Positions 34,710 to 44,926 of a stretch of DNA of 64,000 nt are shown piece by piece. A model generated the notes under the pieces. The model had not been told where the DNA came from, searched no databases, and was given only the letters and a program-made list of their open reading frames with translations. Source of the stretch: Paenibacillus oenotherae (GTDB lineage Bacteria > Bacillota > Bacilli > Paenibacillales > Paenibacillaceae); NCBI RefSeq assembly GCF_019443105.1, contig NZ_JAHZIJ010000005.1, positions 248,001 through 312,000 on the forward strand, in the 5' to 3' direction. A program made the translations under genes and the position numbers. The first letter of the stretch is position 1. Every line of letters begins with the position of its first letter.

Positions 34710-36458
34710 TTACAATTTACGCCACAAAATACGATAGCCATATGGCTCCAGCTCGACATGCTGCTCCCCGTCCGCCGCCGGGACATGATCGCCAGTGAGC
34801 GCATCATGCCAGTCATCCGTGTTCATAGGATGCGCAAGCACGGTATGCTCCCCCGTATTATTCATCCAGATGGTGAAATGCTCCCCTTCTCCCAGCCGTT
34901 CATAGATGAGCCGCCCATTGTCATCCGCCGCATGCAGGAAACGGAACCGTCCGCTCCGCAGAACAGGATGCTCCTTGCGCAGATGGATCAGCAGCTTGTA
35001 GAAGTCGTACAGCTCGCGATCCTGCCCTTCCTCCTCCCACACCATGCATGCCCGGCAATCGGGATCATCCCCGCCCTTCAATCCAATCTCATCGCCATAG
35101 AAAATACATGGAGTGCCTATATAGGTGAGCAGAAACACAACCGCAAGCTTGAGGCGCGGCTTGTTCTCGCCTACGCGCGTCAGCACGCGAGCCGTATCAT
35201 GGCTCGACAGCAGGTTGAAAATAACCTCGTTCGTCTGCTGCGGATAACGCATCAGCAGATTGTTCATCTGCTCTGCGAATGCACGCCCGCTTGCACCATC
35301 GGATGCAAAGAAGCCCATAACCTTGTCCGCGAAGGGATAATTCATCACAGAATCGAACTGGTCGCCCAGCAGCCACATCCGCGAGTCGCTCCATACCTCA
35401 CCGATGATATAGATATCCGGCTTCGCCCCCTTCACCGTCTTGCGAAAGTCACGCCAGAAATGGTGGTCCACCTCATTGGCCACATCCAGCCGCCAGCCGT
35501 CGATATCCGTTTCCTTAATCCACTGCTCCGCTACCTCCAGCAAATACTGCTTCACTTCCGGATTGGATGTATTCAGCTTGGGCATGTGCCCGAAAAATCC
35601 GAAGGTGTCATAGGTGGCTCCGCCGTCCTCCCTCACCTCGACAGGGAATGAACGGATATGGAACCAATCGGCATATCGGGATTGCTCGCCATTCTTCAAC
35701 ACATCCTGGAAGGGCGGGAACTGCTCGCTCGTGTGGTTGAATACCGCGTCAAGCACTACCCGTATGCCCCTGTCATGGCATTCCTGCACCAGCCTGCCCA
35801 TCGTCTCTGTATCCCCGAAGTGCGGATCAATCTTGCGATAATCCACCGTGTCATATTTGTGATTCGAGGGCGATACGAATACCGGGGTCAGATAGATTGC
35901 CGTAATGCCAAGGTCGGTCAAGTGATCCAGCTTGTCCATGATTCCTTGCAGATCCCCGCCAAAACAGCTCTCGTACGTCGGAGGAGACCCCCATTCCGCC
36001 ATGCCGTCCGGATTGATGTCGGCATTGCCGTTTGCGAAGCGATCCGGCATAATTTGATAGAAGACCGCTTCCTTGGCCCATTCCGGGGCTGCGAAAATAT
36101 CAATTTCATGCAAATACGGGAATTCGTAATAGCCGCCTGCCGGATGAGGCTGTTCCCCATAAATGCCGGATTCGGTCATATATACCGTCTCATCCCCGCT
36201 GCGAAGGCGAAAGCCGTAGGAGAACCGTTTGTACCTCGGCCTGACTGCGGCTTCCCAGTAATCAAAGTAATGATCGGCAGCCACCTTCTCCATCGGGATA
36301 TCTTCATGACAGCTGTCCCAGTCGTATTTGTCACCGGTAATGGCCGTCACTTCCTCGACATCGTCCCGCTTCGTCTGCACTCTCAAGTGGATGGTGTCCT
36401 TGTCATAGGCATACGCCCAATTGCTGCGCGACGAGTGGTGAAAACATTCCTGGAACAT
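34710..36458 (-). CDS. neopullulanase/cyclomaltodextrinase (GH13_20)
   Basis: Intracellular hydrolysis of cyclodextrins, pullulan or maltodextrins. No signal peptide. The N-terminal ~125 residues form the CBM34-type domain, followed by the catalytic barrel: VVLDAVFNHTSEQF (region I), GWRLDVANEVDHHFW (region II, nucleophile Asp), YIIGEVW (acid Glu), and LLSSHDTARVL (region IV). MPDRFANGN and GGDLQGIMDKLDHL are family signatures. 582 residues is the normal length. It lies 199 bp upstream of glgC on the same strand. Confidence 0.92.
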   Translation of the reverse strand: MFQECFHHSSRSNWAYAYDKDTIHLRVQTKRDDVEEVTAITGDKYDWDSCHEDIPMEKVAADHYFDYWEAAVRPRYKRFSYGFRLRSGDETVYMTESGIYGEQPHPAGGYYEFPYLHEIDIFAAPEWAKEAVFYQIMPDRFANGNADINPDGMAEWGSPPTYESCFGGDLQGIMDKLDHLTDLGITAIYLTPVFVSPSNHKYDTVDYRKIDPHFGDTETMGRLVQECHDRGIRVVLDAVFNHTSEQFPPFQDVLKNGEQSRYADWFHIRSFPVEVREDGGATYDTFGFFGHMPKLNTSNPEVKQYLLEVAEQWIKETDIDGWRLDVANEVDHHFWRDFRKTVKGAKPDIYIIGEVWSDSRMWLLGDQFDSVMNYPFADKVMGFFASDGASGRAFAEQMNNLLMRYPQQTNEVIFNLLSSHDTARVLTRVGENKPRLKLAVVFLLTYIGTPCIFYGDEIGLKGGDDPDCRACMVWEEEGQDRELYDFYKLLIHLRKEHPVLRSGRFRFLHAADDNGRLIYERLGEGEHFTIWMNNTGEHTVLAHPMNTDDWHDALTGDHVPAADGEQHVELEPYGYRILWRKL

Positions 36459-36564
36459 GGCTCAACAGCTCCTTCATCTATGTATCCGCGCGCCAATCTA
36501 TGCGGTTATATGGACATATACACCGGGGCCCGCGCATTGAATCGAGAGAATCGCTTGTCCAGCT

Positions 36565-36590
36565 GTTTCAGCATCCATCCTGCCGGGTAA
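36565..36590 (+). promoter_or_regulatory. sigma-B-type promoter
   Basis: GTTTCA (36565-36570), 14-nt spacer, GGGTAA (36585-36590), close to the sigma-B consensus. It lies 52 bp before a gene of the general-stress-protein 17M family, which is a typical sigma-B target. Confidence 0.68.
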
Positions 36591-36642
36591 GAACAGACTA
36601 GCCTCACTTGGCAAATCCAGTTGAAATTCGGAGGGATTGATA

Positions 36643-36978
36643 ATGGAACCTATGAAACCGAGCGTTCAAATTGTGACAACTGCCATGGATGCTCTGCATG
36701 CTGTGCGCGAGCTTAACAGCCGGGGATATAAGCAGGACGACATATACGTGCTCGCTCATGACAGCGAGAAGACCAAGGAGCTGGCTGCTGCAACAGAGGC
36801 CAACCAGATCGGAATGACCGAGGAAGGCGTTCTGAGCTCAGTGGCCAATGTCTTCCGCTCACGGGGCGACGAAATCCGCTCGAAGCTCCAATCCATCGGT
36901 ATTACCGAAGCGGAAGCCGAGCGCTATGAAGAGGAGCTTGATCAAGGACGTGTACTCGTTATTACGAACATCAACTAG
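36643..36978 (+). CDS. general stress protein 17M-like (YflT family)
   Basis: A 111-residue protein of the heat-induced stress protein YflT family: VQIVTTAMDALHAVRELNSRGYKQDDIYVLAHD is the N-terminal conserved block, GMTEEGVLSSVANVFRSRGDEIRSKLQSIGIT the second. The ATG follows GGAGGG by 7 nt. Function unknown; general stress regulon membership is supported by the sigma-B-type promoter. Confidence 0.87.
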   Translation: MEPMKPSVQIVTTAMDALHAVRELNSRGYKQDDIYVLAHDSEKTKELAAATEANQIGMTEEGVLSSVANVFRSRGDEIRSKLQSIGITEAEAERYEEELDQGRVLVITNIN

Positions 36979-37002
36979 ACGGAATTGCTTTAAGATGCGT
37001 TA

Positions 37003-37030
37003 AGGCCGCTGCCCGCCGGGGCAGAGGCCT
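37003..37030 (+). terminator. hairpin after the stress gene
   Basis: AGGCC-CTGCCC (37003-37014) pairs with GGGCAG-GGCCT (37019-37030). The T-run is weak (GTTCGCATGTTGTTTTC). Confidence 0.6.
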
Positions 37031-37095
37031 GTTCGCATGTTGTTTTCATTATTTGTCCCATTCCAGTGATCCCTTAATCAAGTGAGGAGCTTAGC

Positions 37096-40000
37096 ATGAA
37101 GATCAAGACGAAGTTAATGATCAGCTTTTTTGTAATGATTTTTCTCCTTCTGGCCATTTCGGTTGCGGGATTGAACAACTTCTCGCTGCTGGGAGACAAG
37201 CTGGATGAAGTCTACGATAACCGGTACCAGAAGCTGATGCTTGCCTTCGATATTCGCGGCAATGTCAACAATACAGCCAAAGGGCTTGCTAATGTGCTTA
37301 CTGTTCCGACCCAGGAAGTATTGGCCAAGAACGAGAAGCTGCTGACCGTAGACCCGCAAGGAGCTAATGAATTAATGAAGAGGCTTAACGAGATCTCTTC
37401 ATCGGAGACGGAACAAGCCATTCTTCGTGATTTGGAACAGAGCATGGAGCAATTCACCAATTATACGAATCAAGTCGTCCAGCTTGTCCGGGACGGCAAA
37501 GGCAGCTCGGCTGTCAATCTTCGCGAGCGCGAAGGGCTGCGCTATCAGGAAGAGACCGTCGCGCTCATCGACGACCTCACCTACTACCACCGCCAGGCGA
37601 TGGATACGGCTGTAGAGGAAGCGGTAGCGACGAATCAGAATACGCGCCTGTTAATGATCGCAACGACCATCATCGGGCTCTTGATCGGGCTTGCCACTAT
37701 GCTGTGGAACTTGACTGGTGTAACGCGCGGCTTGAACGGGCTTGCAGCACTTATCGATTCCTTTGCCAAAGGAACGCTCGATCCCACAGTCCGCCAACGA
37801 ACAGCGACACCGGATGAATTCGGCGCCGTTGCCACAGCCTTCTACTCCCTTGCTGACGATCTGTCTCACAAAACAGCTATCGAGCAAGCCTACAATAAGA
37901 AGATCGAGGATGAGTCCTGGGTCAAAACCAATCTGGCCGCTATGTCGCTGGTACTGCAGAGCGAGCAGGATCTTCGTTTTCTTAGCCAGACGTTCATTGA
38001 ACGGCTTGTGCCGCTGGTAGGCGCTTCTTACGCCGGCTTGTATGTGCGGGAAGGATTTGGCCAAGACAACCGCCTCAAGCTGCAAGGCTCCTATGCGCTT
38101 CATGACGAGAATTTGTTCGAGCAGTCCTTCGCGATGGGAGAGGGCCTGGTCGGCCAATGCGCCCGAAGCCGCGAGATCATCGAGATTACGGAGCTGCCGC
38201 CTTCCTATGTGAAGGTCCGCTCGGGTATTGGCGAAGCCTCGCCGGGAATGCTGCTGCTGCTTCCGGTCATGTATCAGGACAGCCAGCTTGCCGTTATCGA
38301 GCTTGCTGCGCTGGAACCGTTCAGCGCCACTCATCGTGAATTGCTGCGCGAGCTCGCTGAGAACTGCGGCATCATTCTGAACAATCTGTTCGGAAGAATG
38401 CGGATCGAGACACTACTGCGCGAATCGCAGGCATTAAGCGAGGAGCTGCAGGCGCAATCGGAGGAGCTTATATCCCAGCAGGAGGAGCTGCGCAGCTCCA
38501 ATGAAAGGCTGGAGGAACAGACAAGCACGCTCAAGAAATCGGAGGAGCTGCTTCAGAGCCAGCAGGAGGAACTGGAGCAGAGCAACGAGGAGCTGCTTCA
38601 GAAGACGCATTTGCTGGAACAGCAAATGAAGAAGACCGAGCAGAAGAATGAACAGATTGAACGGACGAAGGCGGCGCTGGAGAAGCAGACTGTACAGCTC
38701 GCACTCTCCTCCAAGTACAAATCGGAGTTTCTCGCCAATATGTCGCATGAGCTGCGGACACCGCTGAACAGTCTGCTGATTCTGTCCCAGATGCTGATGG
38801 ACAACAAGGGCGGCAACATGTCGGGCAAGCAAGTCGAGTTCGCTACCACGATTCATTCGTCAGGCAGCGATCTGCTGAAGCTTATTGACGAAATTCTGGA
38901 CCTGTCCAAGATCGGCGCTGGCAAGATGAATCTTGTAACAGAGCGCGTACCGCTGACGGAGCTGACCAACTCGCTGTATAACGGATTCCACCCCATCAGC
39001 CAGCAGAAGGGACTGCAATTCGATACGACGATTGATGAGGATGTTCCTGCCGAAATGTACACCGACAGCCATCGCGTCAAGCAGGTGCTGAAAAATCTGC
39101 TGTCCAACGCCTTCAAATTCACGCAATCCGGCTCTGTTCACCTGCATGTCCGTATTGAGCAGCCGCTGGAGGACAACATGGCACCAGCAGATAAAGGCCG
39201 CATGCTTGCCTTCGAGGTTCGGGATACTGGCATTGGCATACCGGAGGACAAGCAGGAGATGATCTTCGAGGCGTTCCAGCAGGTGGACGGGACAACAAGC
39301 CGGATCTACGGCGGAACGGGCCTCGGGCTGGCAATCAGCCGCGAGCTCTCCGCCCTGCTGGGCGGCACGCTTGCTGTTAAGAGCACAGAGGGCAGCGGAA
39401 GTGTGTTCACGCTTTATTTGCCGGAATTCCACGTGGTCGAGTCAGCTGCACCCATTCCTGTTGGCGTCGGCGGAAGATCCCTCGCACAGAATCTCAGCTA
39501 TGGGCTGGAGGATGCCGCTATTCAGGCCGCCCCTTCTCTGCTCGCGGGAGACGCCGCCGAGCTGCATGCCGATATGAGGCAAGCGGCACAGGTTGTGGAG
39601 GATGACCGCGACAGGATTGAGCCGGAGGATCAGGTCGTGCTTATCGTAGAGGACGACATGCATTTCGCCCGCGTGCTGCTGGACATTACCCGCTCGCGGG
39701 GCTTCAAGGGTATCGTCGCCCTTCAAGGCGATGACGGACTTGCCTTTGCAAGAACATACAAGCCCGATGCGATTCTGCTCGACATTATGCTGCCTGTTAT
39801 GGACGGCTGGTCTGTGCTTCATCATCTGAAGCATGATGCCGACACCCGCCATATTCCGGTGCATGTAATCTCTGTTATGGAGGATGTCCAGCAGGGGCTC
39901 GCAATGGGGGCAATCGCTTATCTCAAGAAGCCCGCGACGAAGGAGCGGCTTGACCAGTTGTTCATGCAGATCGAGTCCTTCCTCAATCGCGATCTCAAGC

Positions 40001-40800
40001 ATCTGCTCGTCGTCGAGGATGATGCGGTGCTGCGTACGAGCATTGTCGAGCTGGTCGGTCACGATGACGTTGCCATCTCGGCGGTCTCCACGGGCCGCGA
40101 GGCCATGTCTCTGCTGGATACCCAGCACTTCGACTGCATGATCCTCGATCTCGGCCTGCCGGATATCAACGGCTTCGAGCTGCTGGACAGCATCCGCCAG
40201 AACGAGAAGCTGCGGGATCTGCCGATCATTATTTACACCGGCCGCGAGCTGGATAAGAAGGAAGAGCTCCAATTGAGGAAGTATGCGGAGACAATCATTA
40301 TCAAGGATGTCAAATCACCGGAGCGGCTGCTTGATGAGACAACGCTGTTCCTGCACCGGGTTGTTGCGGAGCTGCCGGAGGAGAAGCGCAACGTGCTGCG
40401 CAAGCTGCATAGCGTGGAGGCGATCTTCGAAGGCAAGGCCATCCTGATCGTGGATGATGACATCCGCAACGTATTCGCGTTATCCAGCGCGCTGGAAGGC
40501 TATAATATGAATATTCATTTTGCCGAGAACGGTCTGGAGGCGCTCGATATGCTGGAGAAGCATCCCGACATTCAGCTCATTCTGATGGATATGATGATGC
40601 CGGAGATGGATGGCTACGAGACGATGAGCCGCGTCCGAATGATGCCGGCGTTCGAACGCCTCCCGATAATCGCCATCACAGCCAAGGCCATGAAGGAAGA
40701 CCGCGACAAATGTATTGAAGCCGGCGCGTCCGATTATATCGCCAAGCCGGTTAATATTGACCAACTGCTGTCATTGATGAGGGTGTGGTTGTATAAATAA
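37096..40800 (+). CDS. membrane hybrid histidine kinase with three receivers
   Basis: A 1234-residue sensor. Order: TM1 (~8-27), extracytoplasmic four-helix-type sensor to ~183, TM2 (~186-206), HAMP (~207-260), GAF (~285-435), long coiled coil of Glu/Gln/Leu heptads (440-540), HisKA with His551 in NMSHELRTPLN, HATPase ([36 protein letters not shown]), then receivers with Asp896, Asp1018 and Asp1165. Only one base separates it from cheR. This architecture, HK-REC-REC-REC, matches the large Bacillales kinases of unknown stimulus. Receivers 2 and 3 are complete (IMLPVMDGW, LGLPDINGF, MMMPEMDGY segments). Confidence 0.93.
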   Translation: MKIKTKLMISFFVMIFLLLAISVAGLNNFSLLGDKLDEVYDNRYQKLMLAFDIRGNVNNTAKGLANVLTVPTQEVLAKNEKLLTVDPQGANELMKRLNEISSSETEQAILRDLEQSMEQFTNYTNQVVQLVRDGKGSSAVNLREREGLRYQEETVALIDDLTYYHRQAMDTAVEEAVATNQNTRLLMIATTIIGLLIGLATMLWNLTGVTRGLNGLAALIDSFAKGTLDPTVRQRTATPDEFGAVATAFYSLADDLSHKTAIEQAYNKKIEDESWVKTNLAAMSLVLQSEQDLRFLSQTFIERLVPLVGASYAGLYVREGFGQDNRLKLQGSYALHDENLFEQSFAMGEGLVGQCARSREIIEITELPPSYVKVRSGIGEASPGMLLLLPVMYQDSQLAVIELAALEPFSATHRELLRELAENCGIILNNLFGRMRIETLLRESQALSEELQAQSEELISQQEELRSSNERLEEQTSTLKKSEELLQSQQEELEQSNEELLQKTHLLEQQMKKTEQKNEQIERTKAALEKQTVQLALSSKYKSEFLANMSHELRTPLNSLLILSQMLMDNKGGNMSGKQVEFATTIHSSGSDLLKLIDEILDLSKIGAGKMNLVTERVPLTELTNSLYNGFHPISQQKGLQFDTTIDEDVPAEMYTDSHRVKQVLKNLLSNAFKFTQSGSVHLHVRIEQPLEDNMAPADKGRMLAFEVRDTGIGIPEDKQEMIFEAFQQVDGTTSRIYGGTGLGLAISRELSALLGGTLAVKSTEGSGSVFTLYLPEFHVVESAAPIPVGVGGRSLAQNLSYGLEDAAIQAAPSLLAGDAAELHADMRQAAQVVEDDRDRIEPEDQVVLIVEDDMHFARVLLDITRSRGFKGIVALQGDDGLAFARTYKPDAILLDIMLPVMDGWSVLHHLKHDADTRHIPVHVISVMEDVQQGLAMGAIAYLKKPATKERLDQLFMQIESFLNRDLKHLLVVEDDAVLRTSIVELVGHDDVAISAVSTGREAMSLLDTQHFDCMILDLGLPDINGFELLDSIRQNEKLRDLPIIIYTGRELDKKEELQLRKYAETIIIKDVKSPERLLDETTLFLHRVVAELPEEKRNVLRKLHSVEAIFEGKAILIVDDDIRNVFALSSALEGYNMNIHFAENGLEALDMLEKHPDIQLILMDMMMPEMDGYETMSRVRMMPAFERLPIIAITAKAMKEDRDKCIEAGASDYIAKPVNIDQLLSLMRVWLYK

Positions 40801-40801
40801 C

Positions 40802-41638
40802 ATGGAGATAACAGACGGCGCCGGAGAACGGGAGCGAATCGAGATCGAGCTGCTCCTGGAAGGGCTGTTTCAGCTGTACGGCTATGATTTTCGCAATTAT
40901 GCATTCTCCTCTGTGAGAAGACGAATCTGGCACCGCGTCCATTCGGAACGGCTGACCACAATTACGGCACTGCTGGAGCGTGTGCTGCATGACCGCGATA
41001 CAATGGCACGATTGCTGTCGGATTTGACCATCCATGTGACGGAGATGTTCCGTGACCCGGAAGTATTCCTCTCCTTCCGCAAGCATGTTGTGCCGCTGCT
41101 TCGCACCTATCCGTTCATCCGGATCTGGCACGCAGGCTGCTCGACAGGGGAAGAAATCTACTCCATGGCGATTCTGCTCAAAGAAGAAGGGCTTTATGAT
41201 AAAACTCGCATTTATGCCACTGATATGAATGAGCGTGTGCTGGATTCTGCCAGACAAGGCGTATTCCCTATTGAACGGATGCAGACCTTTACCCGCAATT
41301 ATCTGGAAGCGGGCGGCAAGGAGGCTTTCAGCCAATATTATACGGCCAAATACGATTCCGCCCTGTTCCATTCGGAGCTTAAATCGAACATCGTATTTGC
41401 ACAGCATAATCTGGTTACCGACCGCTCCTTCAATGAATTCAATGTCATCTTCTGCCGCAATGTGATGATCTATTTCAACAAGGAGCTGCAGGACCATGTT
41501 CACAGTCTGCTGTATGAGAGCCTGAGCACCTTCGGTGTACTGGCGCTCGGCACGAAGGAATCGATCAATTTCACCCGTCACGCCAATGCTTACGAGGAGC
41601 TGGCCCCGCAGAGCCGGCTCTATCGTAAAATCACGTAA
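40802..41638 (+). CDS. CheR-type protein-glutamate methyltransferase
   Basis: SAM-dependent methylation of glutamates in receptor-like coiled coils. 278 residues with the CheR N-domain (LLEGLFQLYGYDFRNYAFSSVRRRIWHRV), TEMFRDPEVFLSFRK, the SAM motif IWHAGCSTGEEIYSMAILLKE, IYATDMNERVLDSARQG and IFCRNVMIYFNKELQ. It lacks the N-terminal chemotaxis gene context: no cheB, cheA or receptor is near. Squeezed between two hybrid kinases, it may modify the coiled coil of one of them (inference). Confidence 0.92.
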   Translation: MEITDGAGERERIEIELLLEGLFQLYGYDFRNYAFSSVRRRIWHRVHSERLTTITALLERVLHDRDTMARLLSDLTIHVTEMFRDPEVFLSFRKHVVPLLRTYPFIRIWHAGCSTGEEIYSMAILLKEEGLYDKTRIYATDMNERVLDSARQGVFPIERMQTFTRNYLEAGGKEAFSQYYTAKYDSALFHSELKSNIVFAQHNLVTDRSFNEFNVIFCRNVMIYFNKELQDHVHSLLYESLSTFGVLALGTKESINFTRHANAYEELAPQSRLYRKIT

Positions 41639-41651
41639 ACAGGGCAGGTGC

Positions 41652-43838
41652 ATGACCTCAATGATTGCTTATGACGGACCTATCAATGTACTGCTGGTAG
41701 ATGACCATCCCGACAATCTGCTGGCCTTGGAAGCTGTACTGGGGGATCTGAACTATAATCTCGTGAAATGTCTATCCGGCGAGGAGGCGCTCCGCTGTCT
41801 GCTCAAGGATGAGTTCGCCGTCATTCTGCTGGATGTGCAGATGCCGGAGATGGACGGCTTCGAGACCGCCCGGCTGATCAAATCACGGAAGAAAACACAG
41901 GAAGTGCCCATTATCTTCATCTCTGCGACGAGCAATGAAACGGAGCATTTCTTCACCGGATATGAGGCGGGCGCCATCGATTATATGCTGAAGCCGTTCG
42001 TGCCGCAAATACTGCGGGGCAAGATCGAAGGCTTCGTCCGGATGTATGTCAACAGCAAGACACTGCAGCTGCAGACGGAGATGCTCCATCAGAAGACGCA
42101 TGAGCTGGAGCAGATCAATCATGAGCTCAGGCAGACGGCCTACCAGCTGATCAGAACACAGGCGCTGGCCCGTGTCATTCAAGAGACGAGCATCGATACG
42201 ATGATGATCTTCGACGATTCTGGCACGATTTTAACAGTCAATCCTGCCGTAACCGCCATGTTCGGCTACAGCGAGGAAGAGGTTCTGGGGCAGTCTGTCA
42301 AGCTGCTTCTCCCCTCCTTCTGCAGCCAGGCCTTCAACGAGCGGAGCTGCCATGGAGGGGGCGATCCCGCAATCGGCGTCCGGTTCGAGCTGGAGTCTGT
42401 GCGCAAGAACGGCAGCGTCTTCCCTGCGGAAATTCAGATCGGCGTTGCGATTCTCGACGAGGAGCGGATATACGCCTGTACGGTAAGTGATACGACAGAG
42501 CGCAAGCAGTTCGAGCAGGATCTGATGGCAGCCAAGGATACGGCGGAGATCGCCGCAAGAGCCAAGACGAATTTCCTCGCCATGGTCAGCCATGAAATCC
42601 GCACGCCAATGAACGGTGTACTGGGCATGACCGGACTGCTGCTGGATACCGAGCTTGACGAGGAGCAGCTGGAATATGCCAACATTATCCGCAAAAGCGG
42701 GGATGCGCTTATGTCCGTCATCAACGACATTCTCGATTATGCCAAGATCGAAGCAGGCAAGCTGGAGCTTGAAGAGCTGCCCTTCCGTCTCGATCTCATT
42801 GTCGCAGAGACCTTCGAGCTGTTCACAGCCAGATCGAAGGCCTGCGGGCTGGAGCTTGTGTGTTGCCTCGACCCCGAGCTGCCCCTGTCGCTGGTGGGCG
42901 ATGGCATCAAGCTCAGGCAGGTGCTGATTAATCTCGTAGGCAATGCGGTCAAATTCACCTCTGAGGGCAGCATCAAGGTCAGCGCCCGACTGCTCGCAGA
43001 GCATGATCAGGCAATTGCCATTGAATTCGCGGTAGAGGATACAGGTGTCGGCATACCGGAGGACAAGCTCCCGCTGCTGTTCCAGCCCTTCACTCAGGTC
43101 GATACCTCCCTGACGCGGCAATATAACGGTACCGGACTGGGACTTGCCATCTGCAAAAATCTCATCGAGCTCATGAGCGGCACCATCCACGTGGAATCGA
43201 ATGTACAGAAAGGCACAACCTTCACATTCACAGTCATGTTCGGCCGGACTGCTGAGGCTGGCTGCGCCCTGGAGGATGCCGCTTCGGCCGACAGCCGCTG
43301 CGAGGATCCGTCCCAGCAGGAAGGACAGCCCGAAGCGGTGGATACAGGGGAGCAGAAGGAGTCCAGGCTGCTGGCCCAATCAGCCTTGGCAGCAGCCCGG
43401 CGGGAGACGGCATGCGGCAGCGCTGATCTAAAGCGTTCCTCCCGCGTTCTTATTGCAGATGATAACGAGGTGAACCAGCGGCTGACACAGCGGCTGCTCG
43501 CCAAGCTCGGAATTGCGGCGGATGTGGCGGATGACGGCAGCGCTGCAGTAACGAAGGCCGCCCAGCACTCCTACGACCTCATTCTAATGGATATGCGCAT
43601 GCCGAATATGGATGGGCTTGAAGCGACCCAGCGCGTTCTGGAGGGAGCCCGCCACGGCAAGCCCCCGGTTATTGTAGCAATGACCGCCAATGTGCTGCCC
43701 ACAGATCGGGAGCGCTGCATGGCGGCGGGAATGTCCGATTTTCTGATGAAGCCCATTCAATTCGATACGGTCGTGAAGCTGCTCAAGGAACATGGCATCT
43801 TATCGCTCGCCGCAAAGGAACAGCCGACCTCGCCTTAA
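41652..43838 (+). CDS. cytoplasmic hybrid histidine kinase REC-PAS-HK-REC
   Basis: A 728-residue soluble kinase. N-terminal receiver (Asp61 in [13 protein letters not shown]), PAS (~175-305, [32 protein letters not shown]), HisKA with His314 in [14 protein letters not shown], HATPase ([29 protein letters not shown]), an Ala/Glu-rich linker, and a C-terminal receiver (Asp647 in [11 protein letters not shown]). The ATG at 41652 follows GGGCAGGTG; longer in-frame starts lie inside cheR. The N-terminal receiver makes it a likely target of the upstream kinase. Confidence 0.92.
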   Translation: MTSMIAYDGPINVLLVDDHPDNLLALEAVLGDLNYNLVKCLSGEEALRCLLKDEFAVILLDVQMPEMDGFETARLIKSRKKTQEVPIIFISATSNETEHFFTGYEAGAIDYMLKPFVPQILRGKIEGFVRMYVNSKTLQLQTEMLHQKTHELEQINHELRQTAYQLIRTQALARVIQETSIDTMMIFDDSGTILTVNPAVTAMFGYSEEEVLGQSVKLLLPSFCSQAFNERSCHGGGDPAIGVRFELESVRKNGSVFPAEIQIGVAILDEERIYACTVSDTTERKQFEQDLMAAKDTAEIAARAKTNFLAMVSHEIRTPMNGVLGMTGLLLDTELDEEQLEYANIIRKSGDALMSVINDILDYAKIEAGKLELEELPFRLDLIVAETFELFTARSKACGLELVCCLDPELPLSLVGDGIKLRQVLINLVGNAVKFTSEGSIKVSARLLAEHDQAIAIEFAVEDTGVGIPEDKLPLLFQPFTQVDTSLTRQYNGTGLGLAICKNLIELMSGTIHVESNVQKGTTFTFTVMFGRTAEAGCALEDAASADSRCEDPSQQEGQPEAVDTGEQKESRLLAQSALAAARRETACGSADLKRSSRVLIADDNEVNQRLTQRLLAKLGIAADVADDGSAAVTKAAQHSYDLILMDMRMPNMDGLEATQRVLEGARHGKPPVIVAMTANVLPTDRERCMAAGMSDFLMKPIQFDTVVKLLKEHGILSLAAKEQPTSP

Positions 43839-43862
43839 CGTGAGATCGGCTGTTCCTTTGCC
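43811..43862. terminator. bidirectional terminator
   Basis: GCAAAGGAACAGCCGA pairs with TCGGCTGTTCCTTTGC around a short loop; the left arm is within the 3' end of the hybrid-kinase gene. It serves this operon and the convergent SDR gene. Confidence 0.85.
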
Positions 43863-43886
43863 GTTTCGCGGCCGCCGCTTGATCCA

Positions 43887-44720
43887 TTATCCGCGCAGCA
43901 GCGACTCCGCCCCGTCTATGTAAATAGCTGTTCCGGTTATATGGCTCGATTCGTCCGAGCCGAGGAACAGCACCAGATTCGCGACCTGCGACGGCTTGCC
44001 CGGCCCATCCTGAAGCGGCTGGTCGCCTTCAGGGAATTCCACAGGAATAATAATCTCGTCCAGTTCCGGCTTGCGCTCTGTAGTCTCATCAATAAGCGTG
44101 CTGATGGCCCCCGGACATATGGCATTCACACGAATGTCATACTGAGCAAGCTCAAGCGCCGCCATCTTCATAAAAGCGACCTGCCCTGCCTTGGATGTGC
44201 TGTAGGCACTCATCCCGAAATTCGAGAATACCCGATTGCCGTTGATCGAGCTCGTAATAATAATGCTGCCGCCATTGGCCTTGAGTGCCGGCACAGCATA
44301 TTTCACCGTCAGGAATGTCCCCTTCAGATTAATATCCAGCGTACGGCTCCATTCCTCCGGCGTCATGGTCTCAATCGGAGAGAGCGTCCCGTTGACGCCC
44401 GCATTGGCAAACACAATATCAAGCCTTCCCCACTTCTGCAGCACCTCTTCAATCGCCTGCTCGATATCCTCTGGCCTGGAAATGTCCGCTGCAAGGGCCA
44501 GCCCCTCTCCTCCCAGCTTCTCAATCCGCCTGCTTACCATATCGAGACGGTCCTCCTCCCGGTCCAGCAGAGCCACTCTAGCCCCCTCCTCCGCCAGTCT
44601 TAACGCTGCTTCCAGACCAATACCGGAGCCTGCTCCTGTGACCAGCGCGACTTTATGATGTACTCTTCCCGCTTCGCTCGGTTGTCGATTCGGTTGTGGA
44701 TTGGATTGTTTATATACCAT
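43887..44720 (-). CDS. SDR-family oxidoreductase
   Basis: NAD(P)-dependent short-chain dehydrogenase, 277 residues. Cofactor motif KVALVTGAGSGIGLEAALRLAEEGA, NAGVNG, catalytic Ser in IIITSSING, Tyr-x3-Lys in SAYSTSKAGQ and VNAICPGAI. An Asp after beta2 (ALLDRE) favours NAD. The first ~20 residues are Gln/Pro-rich. Substrate unknown. Confidence 0.9.
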   Translation of the reverse strand: MVYKQSNPQPNRQPSEAGRVHHKVALVTGAGSGIGLEAALRLAEEGARVALLDREEDRLDMVSRRIEKLGGEGLALAADISRPEDIEQAIEEVLQKWGRLDIVFANAGVNGTLSPIETMTPEEWSRTLDINLKGTFLTVKYAVPALKANGGSIIITSSINGNRVFSNFGMSAYSTSKAGQVAFMKMAALELAQYDIRVNAICPGAISTLIDETTERKPELDEIIIPVEFPEGDQPLQDGPGKPSQVANLVLFLGSDESSHITGTAIYIDGAESLLRG

Positions 44721-44926
44721 GAATAGAACAGCCCCTTATACAGTAAAGTGATTTGTCTCTCTTTACCCATCCGGGAGGGGGCAAAAACAGCCCCAATCCG
44801 ATAGGCTGCTTCAGGCGAGAATAAGGAGGCGATATCCGGGGGTTCGGGGAATGAGGAATGAAACCTTTTTGCCATCCCCTCTGTCTATAAGATGTGCCGT
44901 TATTCAAACTTCAAGAGGTGATGATA

